Shown here: positions 36,577 to 45,310 of the stretch, in pieces
How the letters are laid out: the number at the start of each line of letters is the position of its first letter
Position numbering within the stretch: the stretch's first letter is position 1
From: Streptomyces phaeolivaceus
GTDB taxonomy: Bacteria > Actinomycetota > Actinomycetes > Streptomycetales > Streptomycetaceae
NCBI RefSeq assembly: GCF_009184865.1
Contig: NZ_CP045096.1
Span: forward strand, 1,674,001 to 1,738,000
Direction of reading: 5' to 3'
DNA length: 64,000 nucleotides
The notes under the pieces: model-generated
Database searches by the model: none
The model's input: only the letters and a program-made list of their open reading frames with translations
What the model was told of the DNA's origin: nothing
Program-made: the position numbers and the translations under genes

Positions 36577-37974
36577 GTGACCAGACTCAACGTCGAGCTG
36601 CTGGCAGCGGATCCCGTCGAGCCGATCACCTCGGCGGGACACGCGCAGCTGGGTATCGCCGTCCTGGCGGGTATCGCCGTGATCGTCGTCCTCATCACCA
36701 AGTTCAAGGTGCATGCCTTCCTGGCGCTGACCATCGGCTCGCTCGCGCTCGGCGCGTTCGCCGGGGCGCCGCTGGACAAGGCGATCGCCAGCTTCACCGC
36801 CGGTCTCGGGACGACCGTGGCCGGGGTGGGCGTGCTCATCGCGCTGGGTGCGATCCTCGGCAAGCTGCTGGCGGACTCCGGGGGTGCCGACGAGATCGTC
36901 GACACGATCCTCGCGAAGGCCGGCGGGCGGGCGATGCCCTGGGCGATGGTGCTGATCGCCTCCGTGATCGGGCTGCCGCTGTTCTTCGAGGTCGGGATCG
37001 TGCTGCTGATCCCGGTCGTGCTGATGGTCGCCAAGCGCGGGAACTACTCGCTGATGCGCATCGGCATCCCGGCCCTCGCGGGTCTGTCCGTGATGCACGG
37101 GCTGATCCCGCCGCACCCCGGCCCGCTGGTCGCGATCGACGCCGTGGACGCCAACCTGGGCGTCACGCTGGCGCTGGGCCTGGTCGTCGCGATACCGACC
37201 GTGATCATCGCCGGGCCGCTGTTCTCGAAGTACGCGGCCCGCTGGGTGGACGTGCCGGTGCCCGAGCGGATGATTCCGACGCGCGCCTCGGAGGAGCTGG
37301 AGAGGCGGCCCGGGTTCGGCGCCACCCTCGCGACCGTGCTGCTGCCGGTGGTGCTGATGCTGGCCAAGGCGCTGGTGGACATCGTCGTGGACGATCCCGA
37401 GCACATGGCGCAGCGGGTCTTCGACGTCGTCGGCTCACCGCTGATCGCGCTGCTCGCGGCGGTGCTCGTGGGCATGTTCACGCTCGGGCGGGCGGCCGGG
37501 TTCACCAAGGAGCGGCTGGGGTCGACCGTCGAGAAGTCCCTCGCGCCCATCGCGGGCATCCTGCTGATCGTCGGCGCGGGCGGCGGCTTCAAGCAGACGC
37601 TCATCGACTCCGGGGTCGGGCAGATGATCCTGCAGATCTCCGAGGACTGGTCGATCCCCGCGCTCGTGCTGGCCTGGCTGATCGCGGTGGCGATCCGGCT
37701 GGCGACCGGGTCGGCCACGGTCGCCACGATCTCGGCGGCGGGCCTGGTGGCCCCGCTCGCCGCGGACATGTCGACGACGCACACGGCCCTTCTCGTCCTC
37801 GCCATCGGCGCCGGCTCGCTGTTCTTCAGCCATGTCAACGACGCCGGGTTCTGGATGGTGAAGGAGTACTTCGGGATGACCGTCGGCCAGACCGTCAAGA
37901 CCTGGTCGGTGATGGAGACGATCATCTCGGTGGTGGCGGGCGCGCTCGTGCTGCTGCTGTCCCTGGTGATCTAG
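36577..37974 (+). CDS. gntP: GntP family gluconate permease
   Basis: A 465-residue membrane protein with about 12 hydrophobic segments, GntP/GntT type. Diagnostic stretches are GKLLADSGGADEIVDTIL, HGLIPPHPGPLVAIDA, and LATGSATVATISAAGLVAPL with FFSHVNDAGFWMVKEYFGMT near the end. It imports gluconate by proton symport. GTG start preceded by a pyrimidine-rich leader with AAGGA. A 9-bp hairpin after the stop separates it from the convergent cytochrome gene. Confidence 0.94.
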   Translation: MTRLNVELLAADPVEPITSAGHAQLGIAVLAGIAVIVVLITKFKVHAFLALTIGSLALGAFAGAPLDKAIASFTAGLGTTVAGVGVLIALGAILGKLLADSGGADEIVDTILAKAGGRAMPWAMVLIASVIGLPLFFEVGIVLLIPVVLMVAKRGNYSLMRIGIPALAGLSVMHGLIPPHPGPLVAIDAVDANLGVTLALGLVVAIPTVIIAGPLFSKYAARWVDVPVPERMIPTRASEELERRPGFGATLATVLLPVVLMLAKALVDIVVDDPEHMAQRVFDVVGSPLIALLAAVLVGMFTLGRAAGFTKERLGSTVEKSLAPIAGILLIVGAGGGFKQTLIDSGVGQMILQISEDWSIPALVLAWLIAVAIRLATGSATVATISAAGLVAPLAADMSTTHTALLVLAIGAGSLFFSHVNDAGFWMVKEYFGMTVGQTVKTWSVMETIISVVAGALVLLLSLVI

Positions 37975-37995
37975 GCCGTACGGGACCGGGGAGCG

Positions 37996-38030
37996 TCCGC
38001 TGTGTCCGGCGCTACGGCCGCCACAGCGGA
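37996..38030. terminator. Hairpin at the convergence of gntP and the cytochrome b gene
   Basis: TCCGCTGTG (37996-38004) pairs with CACAGCGGA (38022-38030); the right arm lies inside the 3' coding end of the cytochrome gene. Moderate-strength candidate terminator. Confidence 0.5.
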
Positions 38031-38635
38031 TGTTCGCTGTCCGCCCACTCCCGGCTCACCGAACCGGTCCGCAGCCCCCGGCGGGCCTCCGGGTCGCCCA
38101 GGGCCATGCCGATGTGGCCGGCCAGGACGATGCCGATGGTCAGGGCCAGCCAGTCGTGGACGAAGGTCGCGCTGGTGCGCCACATCAGCGGGGTGAGGTG
38201 GGTGAACCACATCATCAGACCGGTGGCGAGCATGACGAGGGTGGCGCCGGCGATCCAGGCGGCGTAGAGCTTCTGGCCGGCGTTGAACTTGGCTGCCGGG
38301 CGCGGGCCGGGGGTGCGGCGGCGGGCGGCGCGGAGCCAGACACGGTCGTGCGGGCCCCAGCGGTTCAGCCGGCCGAGGTCCGCGCGGAAGGCGCGGGAGG
38401 CGAGGCCCGCGAGGACGGGCAGCGGCAGCAGCAGGCCCGTCCACTTGTGGACCGTCACCACCAGGGCCCGGCGGCCGACCAGCTCGGCGAGGGCGGGGAC
38501 GTACAGGCAGGCGGCCGTGGCCACGCAGACGCCCATCAGGGCGGCCGTGGTGCGGTGGATCCAGCGTTCGGCGGCCGTGAAGCGGCGGAGACGGGCCGCC
38601 TCCCGCACGAGTGGCTCGTCAAGTGGTCGGTGCAT
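38012..38635 (-). CDS. Cytochrome b/b6-domain membrane protein
   Basis: A 207-residue four-helix membrane protein of the cytochrome b561/hydrogenase-cytochrome type. Heme-ligand His are likely in AERWIHRTTAALMG, VVTVHKWTGLLLPLPV, MWFTHLTPLMW and FVHDWLALTIGIVLAGHIGM. It starts inside the preceding molybdopterin gene (17-nt overlap), so it is the probable quinone-side electron partner of that oxidoreductase, as MsrQ is for MsrP. Confidence 0.85.
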   Translation of the reverse strand: MHRPLDEPLVREAARLRRFTAAERWIHRTTAALMGVCVATAACLYVPALAELVGRRALVVTVHKWTGLLLPLPVLAGLASRAFRADLGRLNRWGPHDRVWLRAARRRTPGPRPAAKFNAGQKLYAAWIAGATLVMLATGLMMWFTHLTPLMWRTSATFVHDWLALTIGIVLAGHIGMALGDPEARRGLRTGSVSREWADSEHPLWRP

Positions 38636-39380
38636 CGTCCCGCCCGTTCGATCGGCCGACCCACGCGTCGATGTCGTAGCCGCGCTCCTCCCAGTAGCCG
38701 GGCTCGACGTCCTCGGTCAGCTCGATGCCGGAGAGCCACTTGGCCGACTTGTAGAAGTACATGGGGGCGACGTACAGCCGGACCGGGCCGCCGTGGTTGT
38801 GGCCGATGTCCTTGTCCTGCATCCGCAGGGCCACCAGGACGTCCGCGCGCCGGGCCTGCTCCAGGGTGAGGCTCTCGCTGTACGCGCCGTCGAAGCAGGT
38901 GAAGCGGACCGCGCCCGCCGAGGAGCGCACCCCGGCCGCGTCCAGCAGCGCGGAGAGCCGTACGCCCTCGAACGGGGTGTCCGGGACCCGCCAGCCGGTG
39001 ACGCACTGGACGTCCTTGACCATCCGGGTCTGCGGCAGGGCCCGCAGCTCGGCGAGGGTGTACGAGGTGGGTCTCTCGACCAGGCCGCTGACGGCGAGGC
39101 GGTAGTTCTTCGCGGTCCTGCGGGGGACGGACGAGGTCACCGAGTAGTAGCGGAAGCCGCCGCCGTTGGGGAGCAGACCGGTCAGGCCGGTGGGGTCCTT
39201 CTGGGCGGCCTCGCCGAGGAACGCCTCCATGCCGCGCTGGAGGACGGGCGCGGAGACCACGCCGAGGGCGCCGAGTCCGAGGGTGCCGAGGAGGACGCGG
39301 CGGCCGATGGGGGCGCCCCGCTCCGGTGGTTCGGGTGCCGCGGAGTCGTCGGGTACTTCGGGGGGTACTTCAGGGTTCAC
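38619..39380 (-). CDS. Molybdopterin-dependent oxidoreductase (sulfite-oxidase/MsrP fold)
   Basis: A 253-residue protein with an N-terminal membrane/export segment (RRVLLGTLGLGALGVVSAPV) and the SUOX fold: Mo-ligand Cys in MVKDVQCVTGWRVPD, then RFTCFDGAYSESLTLEQARR, GGPVRLYVAPMYFYKSAKWL and the ending EERGYDIDAWVGRS. It probably faces outside and may reduce sulfoxides or other oxidised groups with electrons from the adjacent cytochrome b. GTG start at 39380. The single Arg pair makes Tat export plausible but not certain. Confidence 0.87.
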   Translation of the reverse strand: MNPEVPPEVPDDSAAPEPPERGAPIGRRVLLGTLGLGALGVVSAPVLQRGMEAFLGEAAQKDPTGLTGLLPNGGGFRYYSVTSSVPRRTAKNYRLAVSGLVERPTSYTLAELRALPQTRMVKDVQCVTGWRVPDTPFEGVRLSALLDAAGVRSSAGAVRFTCFDGAYSESLTLEQARRADVLVALRMQDKDIGHNHGGPVRLYVAPMYFYKSAKWLSGIELTEDVEPGYWEERGYDIDAWVGRSNGRDDAPTT

Positions 39381-39462
39381 CCCTTGATTCGAACATCCGC
39401 CGCCCCCGTCGTGCCAGGAACGGCGGAAATTCGCAGGAATTCCTCACCCCGCCGGAACGGGG

Positions 39463-41118
39463 TCAGCCCGTCGCCTTCGCCGCCGCGCGGCCCGCCGTAC
39501 GGCCGGAGAACAGGCAGCCGCCGAGGAAGGTGCCCTCCAGGGAGCGGTAGCCGTGGACACCGCCGCCGCCGAAGCCGGCCGCCTCGCCCGCCGCGTACAC
39601 GCCCTCCAGCGGGTCGCCGCCGTCGGTGAGGACTCGGGAGGACAGGTCGGTCTCCAGGCCGCCGAGGGTCTTGCGGGTCAGGATGTTCAGCCGGACCGCG
39701 ATCAGCGGGCCCGCCTTGGGGTCGAGGATGCGGTGCGGGGTGGCGGTGCGGATGAGCTTGTCGCCGAGGTAGTTGCGGGCGCCCCGGATCGACATGACCT
39801 GGAGATCCTTGGTGAAGGGGTTGGCGACCTCGCGGTCCCGGGAGACGATCTCGCGGCGCAGCTCGGCCTCGTCGATCAGCGGGTCCTTGGTGAGCGCGTT
39901 CATGCCCCGGACCAGGGAGCTGAGGTCCTTCTCGACGACGAAGTCGACGCCGTGGTCCATGAAGGCCTTCACCGGGCCGGGGACGTCGGCGCGGGCCCGG
40001 ATGAAGACGTCCTTGACGGACTTGCCGGTGAGGTCGGGGTTCTGCTCGGAGCCGGAGAGGGCGAACTCCTTGCCGATGATCTTCTGGTCGAGGACGAACC
40101 ACGTGTAGTCGTAGCCGGTCCTCATGATGTGTTCCAGCGTGCCCAGGGTGTCGAAGCCCGGGAACAGCGGGACCGGGAGCCGCTTGCCCCGGGCGTCCAG
40201 CCAGAGCGAGGACGGGCCGGGCAGGACACGGATGCCGTGGTTCTCCCAGATGGGGTTCCAGTTCTGGATGCCCTCGGTGTAGTGCCACATACGGTCGCGG
40301 TTGATCAGGTTCGCGCCCGCCTCCTCGGCGATGCCGAGCATCCGGCCGTCGACGTGCGCGGGCACACCGGAGATCATCTTCTCCGGGGGGTTGCCGAGGC
40401 GCTCGGGCCAGTTGGCGCGCACGAGGTCGTGGTTGCCGCCGATGCCGCCGGAGGTGACGATCACGGCCTGGGCCTTCAGCTCGAAGGCGCCGGTGACCGT
40501 ACGGCTGCTGGCCTGGCCGCGCTCGATGCCCGACGCCTCCAGGACCTCGCCGGTGACGGTGTCCACGGCGCCCGCGCTGCGCGACAGCCCGGTCACCCGG
40601 TGCCGGAACCTCAGCTGGACGAGCCCCCGGGCCACGCCCTCCCGCACCCGCCGCTCGAAGGGCGCGACCAGGCCGGGGCCGGTGCCCCAGGTGATGTGGA
40701 AGCGGGGGACGGAGTTGCCGTGGCCGTTGGCGTCGTAGCCGCCGCGCTCGGCCCAGCCGACCACCGGGAAGAACCGGACGCCCTGCTTGTGCAGCCAGGA
40801 CCGCTTCTCACCGGCGGCGAAGTCGACGTACGCCTCGGCCCACTTGCGCGGCCAGTGGTCCTCCTCGCGGTCGAAGGCGGCCGTGCCCATCCAGTCCTGG
40901 AGGGCGAGGGCGTGGCTGTCCTTGATCCGCAGCCGGCGCTGTTCGGGCGAGTCGACGAAGAAGAGCCCGCCGAAGGACCAGTGCGCCTGGCCGCCGATCG
41001 ACTGCTCCGGCTCCTGGTCGAGGAGGATCACCTTGCGGCCCGCGTCGACGAGCTCCGCGGTCGCCGCGAGGCCCGCGAGGCCCGCCCCGATCACGATCAC
41101 ATCTGCGTCGTACGACAT
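39463..41118 (-). CDS. FAD-binding dehydrogenase (KstD/fumarate-reductase flavoprotein family)
   Basis: A 551-residue flavoprotein: dinucleotide-binding VIVIGAGLAGLAATAELVDA at the N-terminus, GGQAHWSFGGLFFV, the second FAD contact AVIVTSGGIGGNHDLVRANW, and the C-terminal GGLETDLSSRVLTDGGDPLE then GVYAAGEAAGFGGGGVHGYR. Streptomyces homologs are annotated only as FAD-binding dehydrogenase; steroid 1-dehydrogenase activity is a guess. ATG 41118 fits the family start; the ribosome site lies inside a 12-nt perfect palindrome (41121-41132). Confidence 0.88.
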   Translation of the reverse strand: MSYDADVIVIGAGLAGLAATAELVDAGRKVILLDQEPEQSIGGQAHWSFGGLFFVDSPEQRRLRIKDSHALALQDWMGTAAFDREEDHWPRKWAEAYVDFAAGEKRSWLHKQGVRFFPVVGWAERGGYDANGHGNSVPRFHITWGTGPGLVAPFERRVREGVARGLVQLRFRHRVTGLSRSAGAVDTVTGEVLEASGIERGQASSRTVTGAFELKAQAVIVTSGGIGGNHDLVRANWPERLGNPPEKMISGVPAHVDGRMLGIAEEAGANLINRDRMWHYTEGIQNWNPIWENHGIRVLPGPSSLWLDARGKRLPVPLFPGFDTLGTLEHIMRTGYDYTWFVLDQKIIGKEFALSGSEQNPDLTGKSVKDVFIRARADVPGPVKAFMDHGVDFVVEKDLSSLVRGMNALTKDPLIDEAELRREIVSRDREVANPFTKDLQVMSIRGARNYLGDKLIRTATPHRILDPKAGPLIAVRLNILTRKTLGGLETDLSSRVLTDGGDPLEGVYAAGEAAGFGGGGVHGYRSLEGTFLGGCLFSGRTAGRAAAKATG

Positions 41119-41429
41119 TGGAGGACGTCCTCTCGGGAACGGGTCAGGCAAGCGGAGGGGCAGGCCGAGACAGGCCGGGCACCGCCCCCGCGCTTTGTTA
41201 CCGGCCGGTCAGCAGCTTAGGGATCAGATCCTTCGGCAGAAGGAGTGACCTAGTCAACTGCCGAGATGTGTCTCCTCTTACGGACAGCCTCCGGCGGGGC
41301 GGCTACAGTCGTCCGAATACGTATCGGGCCGCCCGTCGGGGCACAAATCGCTCCCCGGCCGGGATTCTCCGAGCGGTCGCCCCCTCGGGGCACTCGCCGC
41401 GGCCCGTCCGACGACCCGAGGTATTCCGC
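41119..41429. promoter_or_regulatory. Divergent promoter region of the FAD dehydrogenase and DMT transporter
   Basis: A 311-nt gap without genes. On the dehydrogenase side, GAGGACGTCCTC (41121-41132) is a perfect palindrome overlapping the ribosome site. On the transporter side a TACAGT -10-like hexamer lies at 41304-41309. An in-frame extension of the transporter ORF runs through here but lacks a membrane-protein composition. Confidence 0.4.
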
Positions 41430-42338
41430 GTGTCGGTTCTCGTTCTCCTTCTCTCCGTGGGCGCCGCCTGTTGTCTGGGGTTCGGCTTCGTACTCCAGCA
41501 GCAGGCCGCCGCGCACGCCCCGCTGAGCGACTTCCTGTCGCCCCGGCTGCTGCTCGACCTGATCCGGGTGCCGCGCTGGCTCGGCGGGATCGGGCTGATG
41601 GTGTGCGGCATGGCCCTGGGCGCGATCGCGCTCAGCCACGGCGAGGTCACGCTCGTCGAGCCGCTGCTCGCCACGAACCTGCTGTTCGCGCTCGTCCTCT
41701 CCCGCCGGCAGACCCGGCAGCCGCTGGGCCGCCAGGGCTGGGCCGGGCTGGTGCTGCTCGCGGGCGGCGTCACCGCGTTCATCGTCGCCGGGCAGCCGGA
41801 GGGCGGGGCGGCGGTCGGCGGCCCCTTCCGGCAGTGGCTGATCATCGGTGTGATGGTGGGGCTCGCGCTGCTGCTCACGGCGTACGCGAAGCGGTCGCGG
41901 CTCAGCGCGGCGCCGGTGCTCCTGGCGGTCGCCGCCGGGCTCCTGTACGGCGTCCAGGACGCGCTCACCCGGGCCAGCGGGCAGCTGTTCGGCGAGACCG
42001 GCTGGGGCGGGCTGTTCACCTCCTGGCAGCCGTACGGGGTGGTGCTCCTCGGAGTGACCGGGCTGCTGCTGGTGCAGAGCGCGTTCGAGGCGGGGTCGCT
42101 GCGGATGTCGCTGCCCGCGCTGACGGCGGCGCAGCCGCTCGCGGGGATCGCGTGCGGGGTGGGGTTTCTGGGGGACCGGCTGCGGATGGACGCGGGGGCG
42201 CTCGCGTGGGAGGCGGCGGGGTTGGCGGGGGTTGTGGTGGGGGTGGTGTTGCTGGGGATGCATCCGGCCATGCCGTGCGGCTCCGCGGGTGGCTCCGCCG
42301 GGGGGACGCGGGAGAGCTCGGGGGTTCGGGTCGCTTAG
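41430..42338 (+). CDS. DMT superfamily (EamA-like) transporter
   Basis: A 302-residue protein of about nine or ten hydrophobic helices starting directly at VSVLVLLLSVGAACCLGFGF. Typical DMT features include GEVTLVEPLLATNLLFALVL and the second-half mirror SLRMSLPALTAAQPLAGIAC. A polar Gly/Ser tail follows the last helix. Substrate unknown. The GTG at 41430 is chosen because the first helix begins there; the ribosome site (GAGG at 41418-41421) fits. Confidence 0.87.
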   Translation: MSVLVLLLSVGAACCLGFGFVLQQQAAAHAPLSDFLSPRLLLDLIRVPRWLGGIGLMVCGMALGAIALSHGEVTLVEPLLATNLLFALVLSRRQTRQPLGRQGWAGLVLLAGGVTAFIVAGQPEGGAAVGGPFRQWLIIGVMVGLALLLTAYAKRSRLSAAPVLLAVAAGLLYGVQDALTRASGQLFGETGWGGLFTSWQPYGVVLLGVTGLLLVQSAFEAGSLRMSLPALTAAQPLAGIACGVGFLGDRLRMDAGALAWEAAGLAGVVVGVVLLGMHPAMPCGSAGGSAGGTRESSGVRVA

Positions 42339-42341
42339 CGG

Positions 42342-42441
42342 GTGCGGGTCCGGTGGGGCTGGTCGCGCAGTTCCCCGCGCCCCTGCCTGAAAAGCAAAGC
42401 AGGGGCGCGGGGAACTGCGCGAGAAGCCCCACCGGACCCGC
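42342..42441. repeat. Dispersed GC palindrome, copy 4 (near-perfect 45-bp arms)
   Basis: Left arm begins GTGCGGGTCCGGTGGGGCTG at 42342 and runs through the TTCCCCGCGCCCCT core to 42385; the right arm 42399-42441 is almost its exact complement, ending CCCCACCGGACCCGCA. The 13-nt loop is A-rich. It follows the DMT transporter gene and is the cleanest full-length copy in the window. Confidence 0.88.
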
Positions 42442-42480
42442 AGACGAACACGGCGCCCACCCCGCTGCTTGGATGGACCC

Positions 42481-43008
42481 ATGAGCGCCTCCGACGAGAT
42501 CCTCGACATCGTGGACGAGAACGACCAGGTCATCGGGCAGGCCCCCAGGGGTGAGGTGTACGCCCGGGGAATGCGCCACCGCGCGGTGTTCGTGCTGGTC
42601 AGGGACGCCGAGCGGCGCGTGTTCGTGCATCGGCGGACGGCCGTGAAGATGGTCTTCCCGTCGCTGTACGACATGTTCGTGGGCGGGGTCGTCGGCGCGG
42701 GCGAGTCCTATGACGACGCGGCGCTGCGCGAGGCCGAGGAGGAACTGGGGGTCTCGGGGCTGCCCCGGCCCGACCCGCTGTTCAAGTTCCTGTACGACGA
42801 CGGGACCGGCCGCACCTGGTGGTCGGCCGTGTACGAGGTCCGCTGCGAGCTGCCGGTGCGCCCGCAGGCGGAGGAGGTCGCCTGGCACGCGTTCCTGGCG
42901 GAGGGCGAGGTGGAACGGCGGCTGGGCGAGTGGGAGTGGGTGCCGGACGGGAGGGCCGCGTACGAGCGGCTGAGGGAGGGCGACCGGCGGCCCGAGGCCG
43001 ACCGGTAA
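42481..43008 (+). CDS. NUDIX hydrolase (IDI-like)
   Basis: A 175-residue NUDIX protein with the box GGVVGAGESYDDAALREAEEELG (Gx5Ex7REx2EExG) split here into two stretches around residue 75. The N-terminus (SDEILDIVDENDQVIGQAPR) and HRAVFVLVRDAE resemble YfcD/isopentenyl-diphosphate-isomerase-like NUDIX enzymes; the diphosphate substrate is unknown. ATG 42481 is preferred to the TTG at 42469. Confidence 0.9.
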   Translation: MSASDEILDIVDENDQVIGQAPRGEVYARGMRHRAVFVLVRDAERRVFVHRRTAVKMVFPSLYDMFVGGVVGAGESYDDAALREAEEELGVSGLPRPDPLFKFLYDDGTGRTWWSAVYEVRCELPVRPQAEEVAWHAFLAEGEVERRLGEWEWVPDGRAAYERLREGDRRPEADR

Positions 43009-43018
43009 TGTCCTGCAC

Positions 43019-43411
43019 GTGATCGAATTTGTACGGAACGTCCAGCTCTGGTTCGCTCCCGAGGGGGTCCGGGAGGAAGGCCGGACCCCGGACTACCGGT
43101 TCTCCCTGGCCAATGAGCGGACTTTCCTGGCCTGGCTGCGCACCTCGCTCGCGCTCATCGGCGGCGGGTTCGCGGTGGACCAGTTCCTGCCGGACCTGCG
43201 CTGGGGCTGGCGGGTGGGGCTCGCGCTCGCCCTGCTGGCCGCCGGGGTGCTGTGCGCGCTGCGGGCGGTCAACCACTGGGTGCGCTGCGAGCGGGCGATG
43301 CGGCGCGGGGAGGATCTGCCGGTGTCGCGCTTCCCGGCGGTGCTGAGCCTGGTGGTGGCCGTGGTCGCCGTCGCGATGGTCGTCGTCGTACTGGTCGGTT
43401 GGGAGGGGTGA
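43019..43411 (+). CDS. YidH/DUF202 family membrane protein
   Basis: A 130-residue inner-membrane protein with the DUF202 block FSLANERTFLAWLRTSLALI at about 25-45 and three hydrophobic helices (GLALALLAAGVLCAL; VLSLVVAVVAVAMVVVVLVG). Function unknown. GTG 43019; its stop overlaps the GTG of the next DUF202 gene, so both are made together and may form a heteromer. Confidence 0.9.
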   Translation: MIEFVRNVQLWFAPEGVREEGRTPDYRFSLANERTFLAWLRTSLALIGGGFAVDQFLPDLRWGWRVGLALALLAAGVLCALRAVNHWVRCERAMRRGEDLPVSRFPAVLSLVVAVVAVAMVVVVLVGWEG

Positions 43412-43740
43412 CCCCGCCACCCGCCCGCCCCGGGGCCACCGGCCGCGACCCCGGGCTCCAGCCCGAGCGCACCCGGCTCGCCTGGCGGCGTACGACCCTC
43501 ACGGGCGCGGTGATCGCCGTGCTCGCCGCGAAGTCCGCGCTGCACGGTGGGCCGTCGGTGGCCGGTGTGACGGCCGCGGCCCTGTGCGCGATGCTGTGGC
43601 TGGCCCTCCTCGCGCTCGCGCATCGCCGCATCCGCGCCCTGACGGCGTCCCGCCCGTCCGCGCTCACGCCCCGGACCGCCACGACGGCCGTGCTGTGCAC
43701 GGTCGCCCTCGCGGTGTGCGGCGCGGTCCTGGTGTTCTGA
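43408..43740 (+). CDS. DUF202 family membrane protein (second copy)
   Basis: A 110-residue partner of the preceding gene: DPGLQPERTRLAWRRTTLTG is the shortened DUF202 block, followed by three hydrophobic helices ending CTVALAVCGAVLVF. Pairs of long and short DUF202 proteins with GTGA overlap are common in Actinobacteria. Function unknown. Confidence 0.87.
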   Translation: MTPPPARPGATGRDPGLQPERTRLAWRRTTLTGAVIAVLAAKSALHGGPSVAGVTAAALCAMLWLALLALAHRRIRALTASRPSALTPRTATTAVLCTVALAVCGAVLVF

Positions 43741-43841
43741 AGGGCAGATCTTGGTGTGTGCATGGAGTTTCTAAAAGGAATATCTGGGACTTCTGTGACT
43801 AGCCTGGATATGTCACCCCCACCCCACCGAAGGTGAGCACG

Positions 43842-44138
43842 ATGACGCTCCTGCACCAGGAACACCCCGTTCACGACCACGACCACGGCCCGACCTGCGG
43901 ACACGTCGCCGTGGCGCACGGCGACCACACCGACTACGCGCACGACGGGCATCTGCACCGCGAGCACTCCGGTCACTGGGACGAATGCGAGCCGGGCGGG
44001 CACACCGCGCACGACGGGCACACCCACGAGCACGGCGAGGACTGCGGGCACCAGGCGGTCACGCACGGGAACCATGTGGACTATGTGCACGACGGCCACC
44101 GGCACGCCGCCCACGACGGGCACTGGGACGACCACTGA
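43842..44138 (+). CDS. Histidine-rich repeat protein, probable metal binder
   Basis: A 98-residue soluble protein with 27 His and three Cys. Two copies of the unit C-GH-x-AV-x-HG-x-H-x-DY-x-HDGH-x-H-x2-H-x-GHWD occupy the first and second halves, separated by HTAHDGHTHEHGED. Such composition suits storage or delivery of Zn, Ni or Cu. No signal peptide. ATG 43842 follows AAGGTGAG by six nt; GTG 43833 is an alternative. The 101-nt upstream gap is relatively AT-rich and holds an own promoter, so metal-responsive control is plausible but no Zur-like box was recognised. Confidence 0.7.
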   Translation: MTLLHQEHPVHDHDHGPTCGHVAVAHGDHTDYAHDGHLHREHSGHWDECEPGGHTAHDGHTHEHGEDCGHQAVTHGNHVDYVHDGHRHAAHDGHWDDH

Positions 44139-44253
44139 CGGCAACGGCACCATCCACACCGTTTACGTACACCCCGGATTCCACCGGGTCGTCGCCGACT
44201 GGCAGGCTCTGAGCACCAGTTGACGACGATCCGGGGGGATGAAGGGGGTCACT

Positions 44254-45162
44254 ATGACCGCGGAAGAGCCGTACACCGTCGAACTCGCGAGCGATGTGTA
44301 CGCGTATGTGCAGCCGGACGGCGGGTGGTGCCTGAACAACGCCGGATGGGTGAGCGACGGCGTGAGCACCCTGCTCGTGGACACGGCGGCGACCCAGACG
44401 CGCGCCCGCGCGCTGTACCGAGCCCTCGCGGACACGACGGTTCCGGCGCCGACGCTGCTGGTCAACACCCATCACCACGGGGACCACACGTACGGCAACA
44501 ACGAGTTCATGCCGGCCACGATCGTCTCGCACGCGGCCTGCCGTCGTGAGGCGCTGGCCAGCGGACAGCATCTGCATCTGCTGTGGCCGGGGACCGACTA
44601 CGGGGACGTCCCCATCCTGGGCGCCGACATCACGTTCACGGACCGTACGACCCTCCATGTCAACGACATCGAGGTCGAGGTGATCCACCCGGGCATCTCG
44701 CACACCGTGGGCGACTCCTTCGTCTGGGTGCCGCACCGCCGGATCGTGTTCACCGGGGACCTCGTCTTCGAGGGCGGGACGCCGTTCTTCCTGATGGGCT
44801 CGTTGAGCGGGTCGCTGCGGGCGCTGCAGATGCTGCGGGAGCTGGGCGCCGAGACCGTCGTACCCGGGCACGGTCCGGTCACCGACCCCTCGGCGTTCGA
44901 CCGCGCCGAGCGGTACATCCGGTTCGTGGCCGAGGTCGCCGAGAAGTCCCACGCGGCCGGGCTCACCCCGCTGGAGGCGGCGCTCGGGACCGACCTCGGG
45001 GAGTTCGCCGAACTGCGCGAGAGCGAGCGGCTGGTGGCGAATCTGCGCCGGGCGTACGCCGAGCTGGACGGGCATCCGGAGGGCGAGGGCGTCGACCCGT
45101 TCGCCGGGTTCATGGACATGGCGACCGTGAACGGCGGGGAGATGATGACCTGCCACGCGTGA
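44254..45162 (+). CDS. MBL-fold metallo-hydrolase
   Basis: A 302-residue metallo-beta-lactamase-fold protein: metal motif VNTHHHGDHTYGNNEF (HxHxDH), third His in EVIHPGISHTVGDSF, and bridging Asp in IVFTGDLVFEGGTPFFLMGS, with PGHGPV. It ends in a long helical tail. The substrate is unknown; resembles SCO-type cyclase/lactamase-like hydrolases. ATG 44254 follows AAGGGGG; ATG 44239 would add five residues. Confidence 0.88.
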   Translation: MTAEEPYTVELASDVYAYVQPDGGWCLNNAGWVSDGVSTLLVDTAATQTRARALYRALADTTVPAPTLLVNTHHHGDHTYGNNEFMPATIVSHAACRREALASGQHLHLLWPGTDYGDVPILGADITFTDRTTLHVNDIEVEVIHPGISHTVGDSFVWVPHRRIVFTGDLVFEGGTPFFLMGSLSGSLRALQMLRELGAETVVPGHGPVTDPSAFDRAERYIRFVAEVAEKSHAAGLTPLEAALGTDLGEFAELRESERLVANLRRAYAELDGHPEGEGVDPFAGFMDMATVNGGEMMTCHA

Positions 45163-45250
45163 CGGCGCGGGCGGCTCTCCGCTGCGGGATCCGGCCGCGA
45201 CCGGCCGGATCCCGTCGAGACTCCGATCACTTTCGCGTCGCCCACTGGAC

Positions 45251-45268
45251 GACATACCGACCGGTCGG
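45251..45268. promoter_or_regulatory. TetR-type operator upstream of the kinase-dehydrogenase operon
   Basis: GACATACCGACCGGTCGG holds the palindrome CCGACCGGTCGG (45257-45268) 42 nt before the kinase start. Its first 15 nt are identical to the reverse complement of 49450-49464 in front of the SDR-tetR operon. Confidence 0.72.
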
Positions 45269-45310
45269 CATCATGAGTGGGTACGGTCCCGGTAACCGCG
45301 CGTAGGAGCG

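Noticed and set aside
35119..37974. An accessory or horizontally acquired gluconate cassette
   Set aside because: Regulator-kinase-permease order matches, as I recall, the core S. coelicolor locus, and composition does not differ from neighbours.
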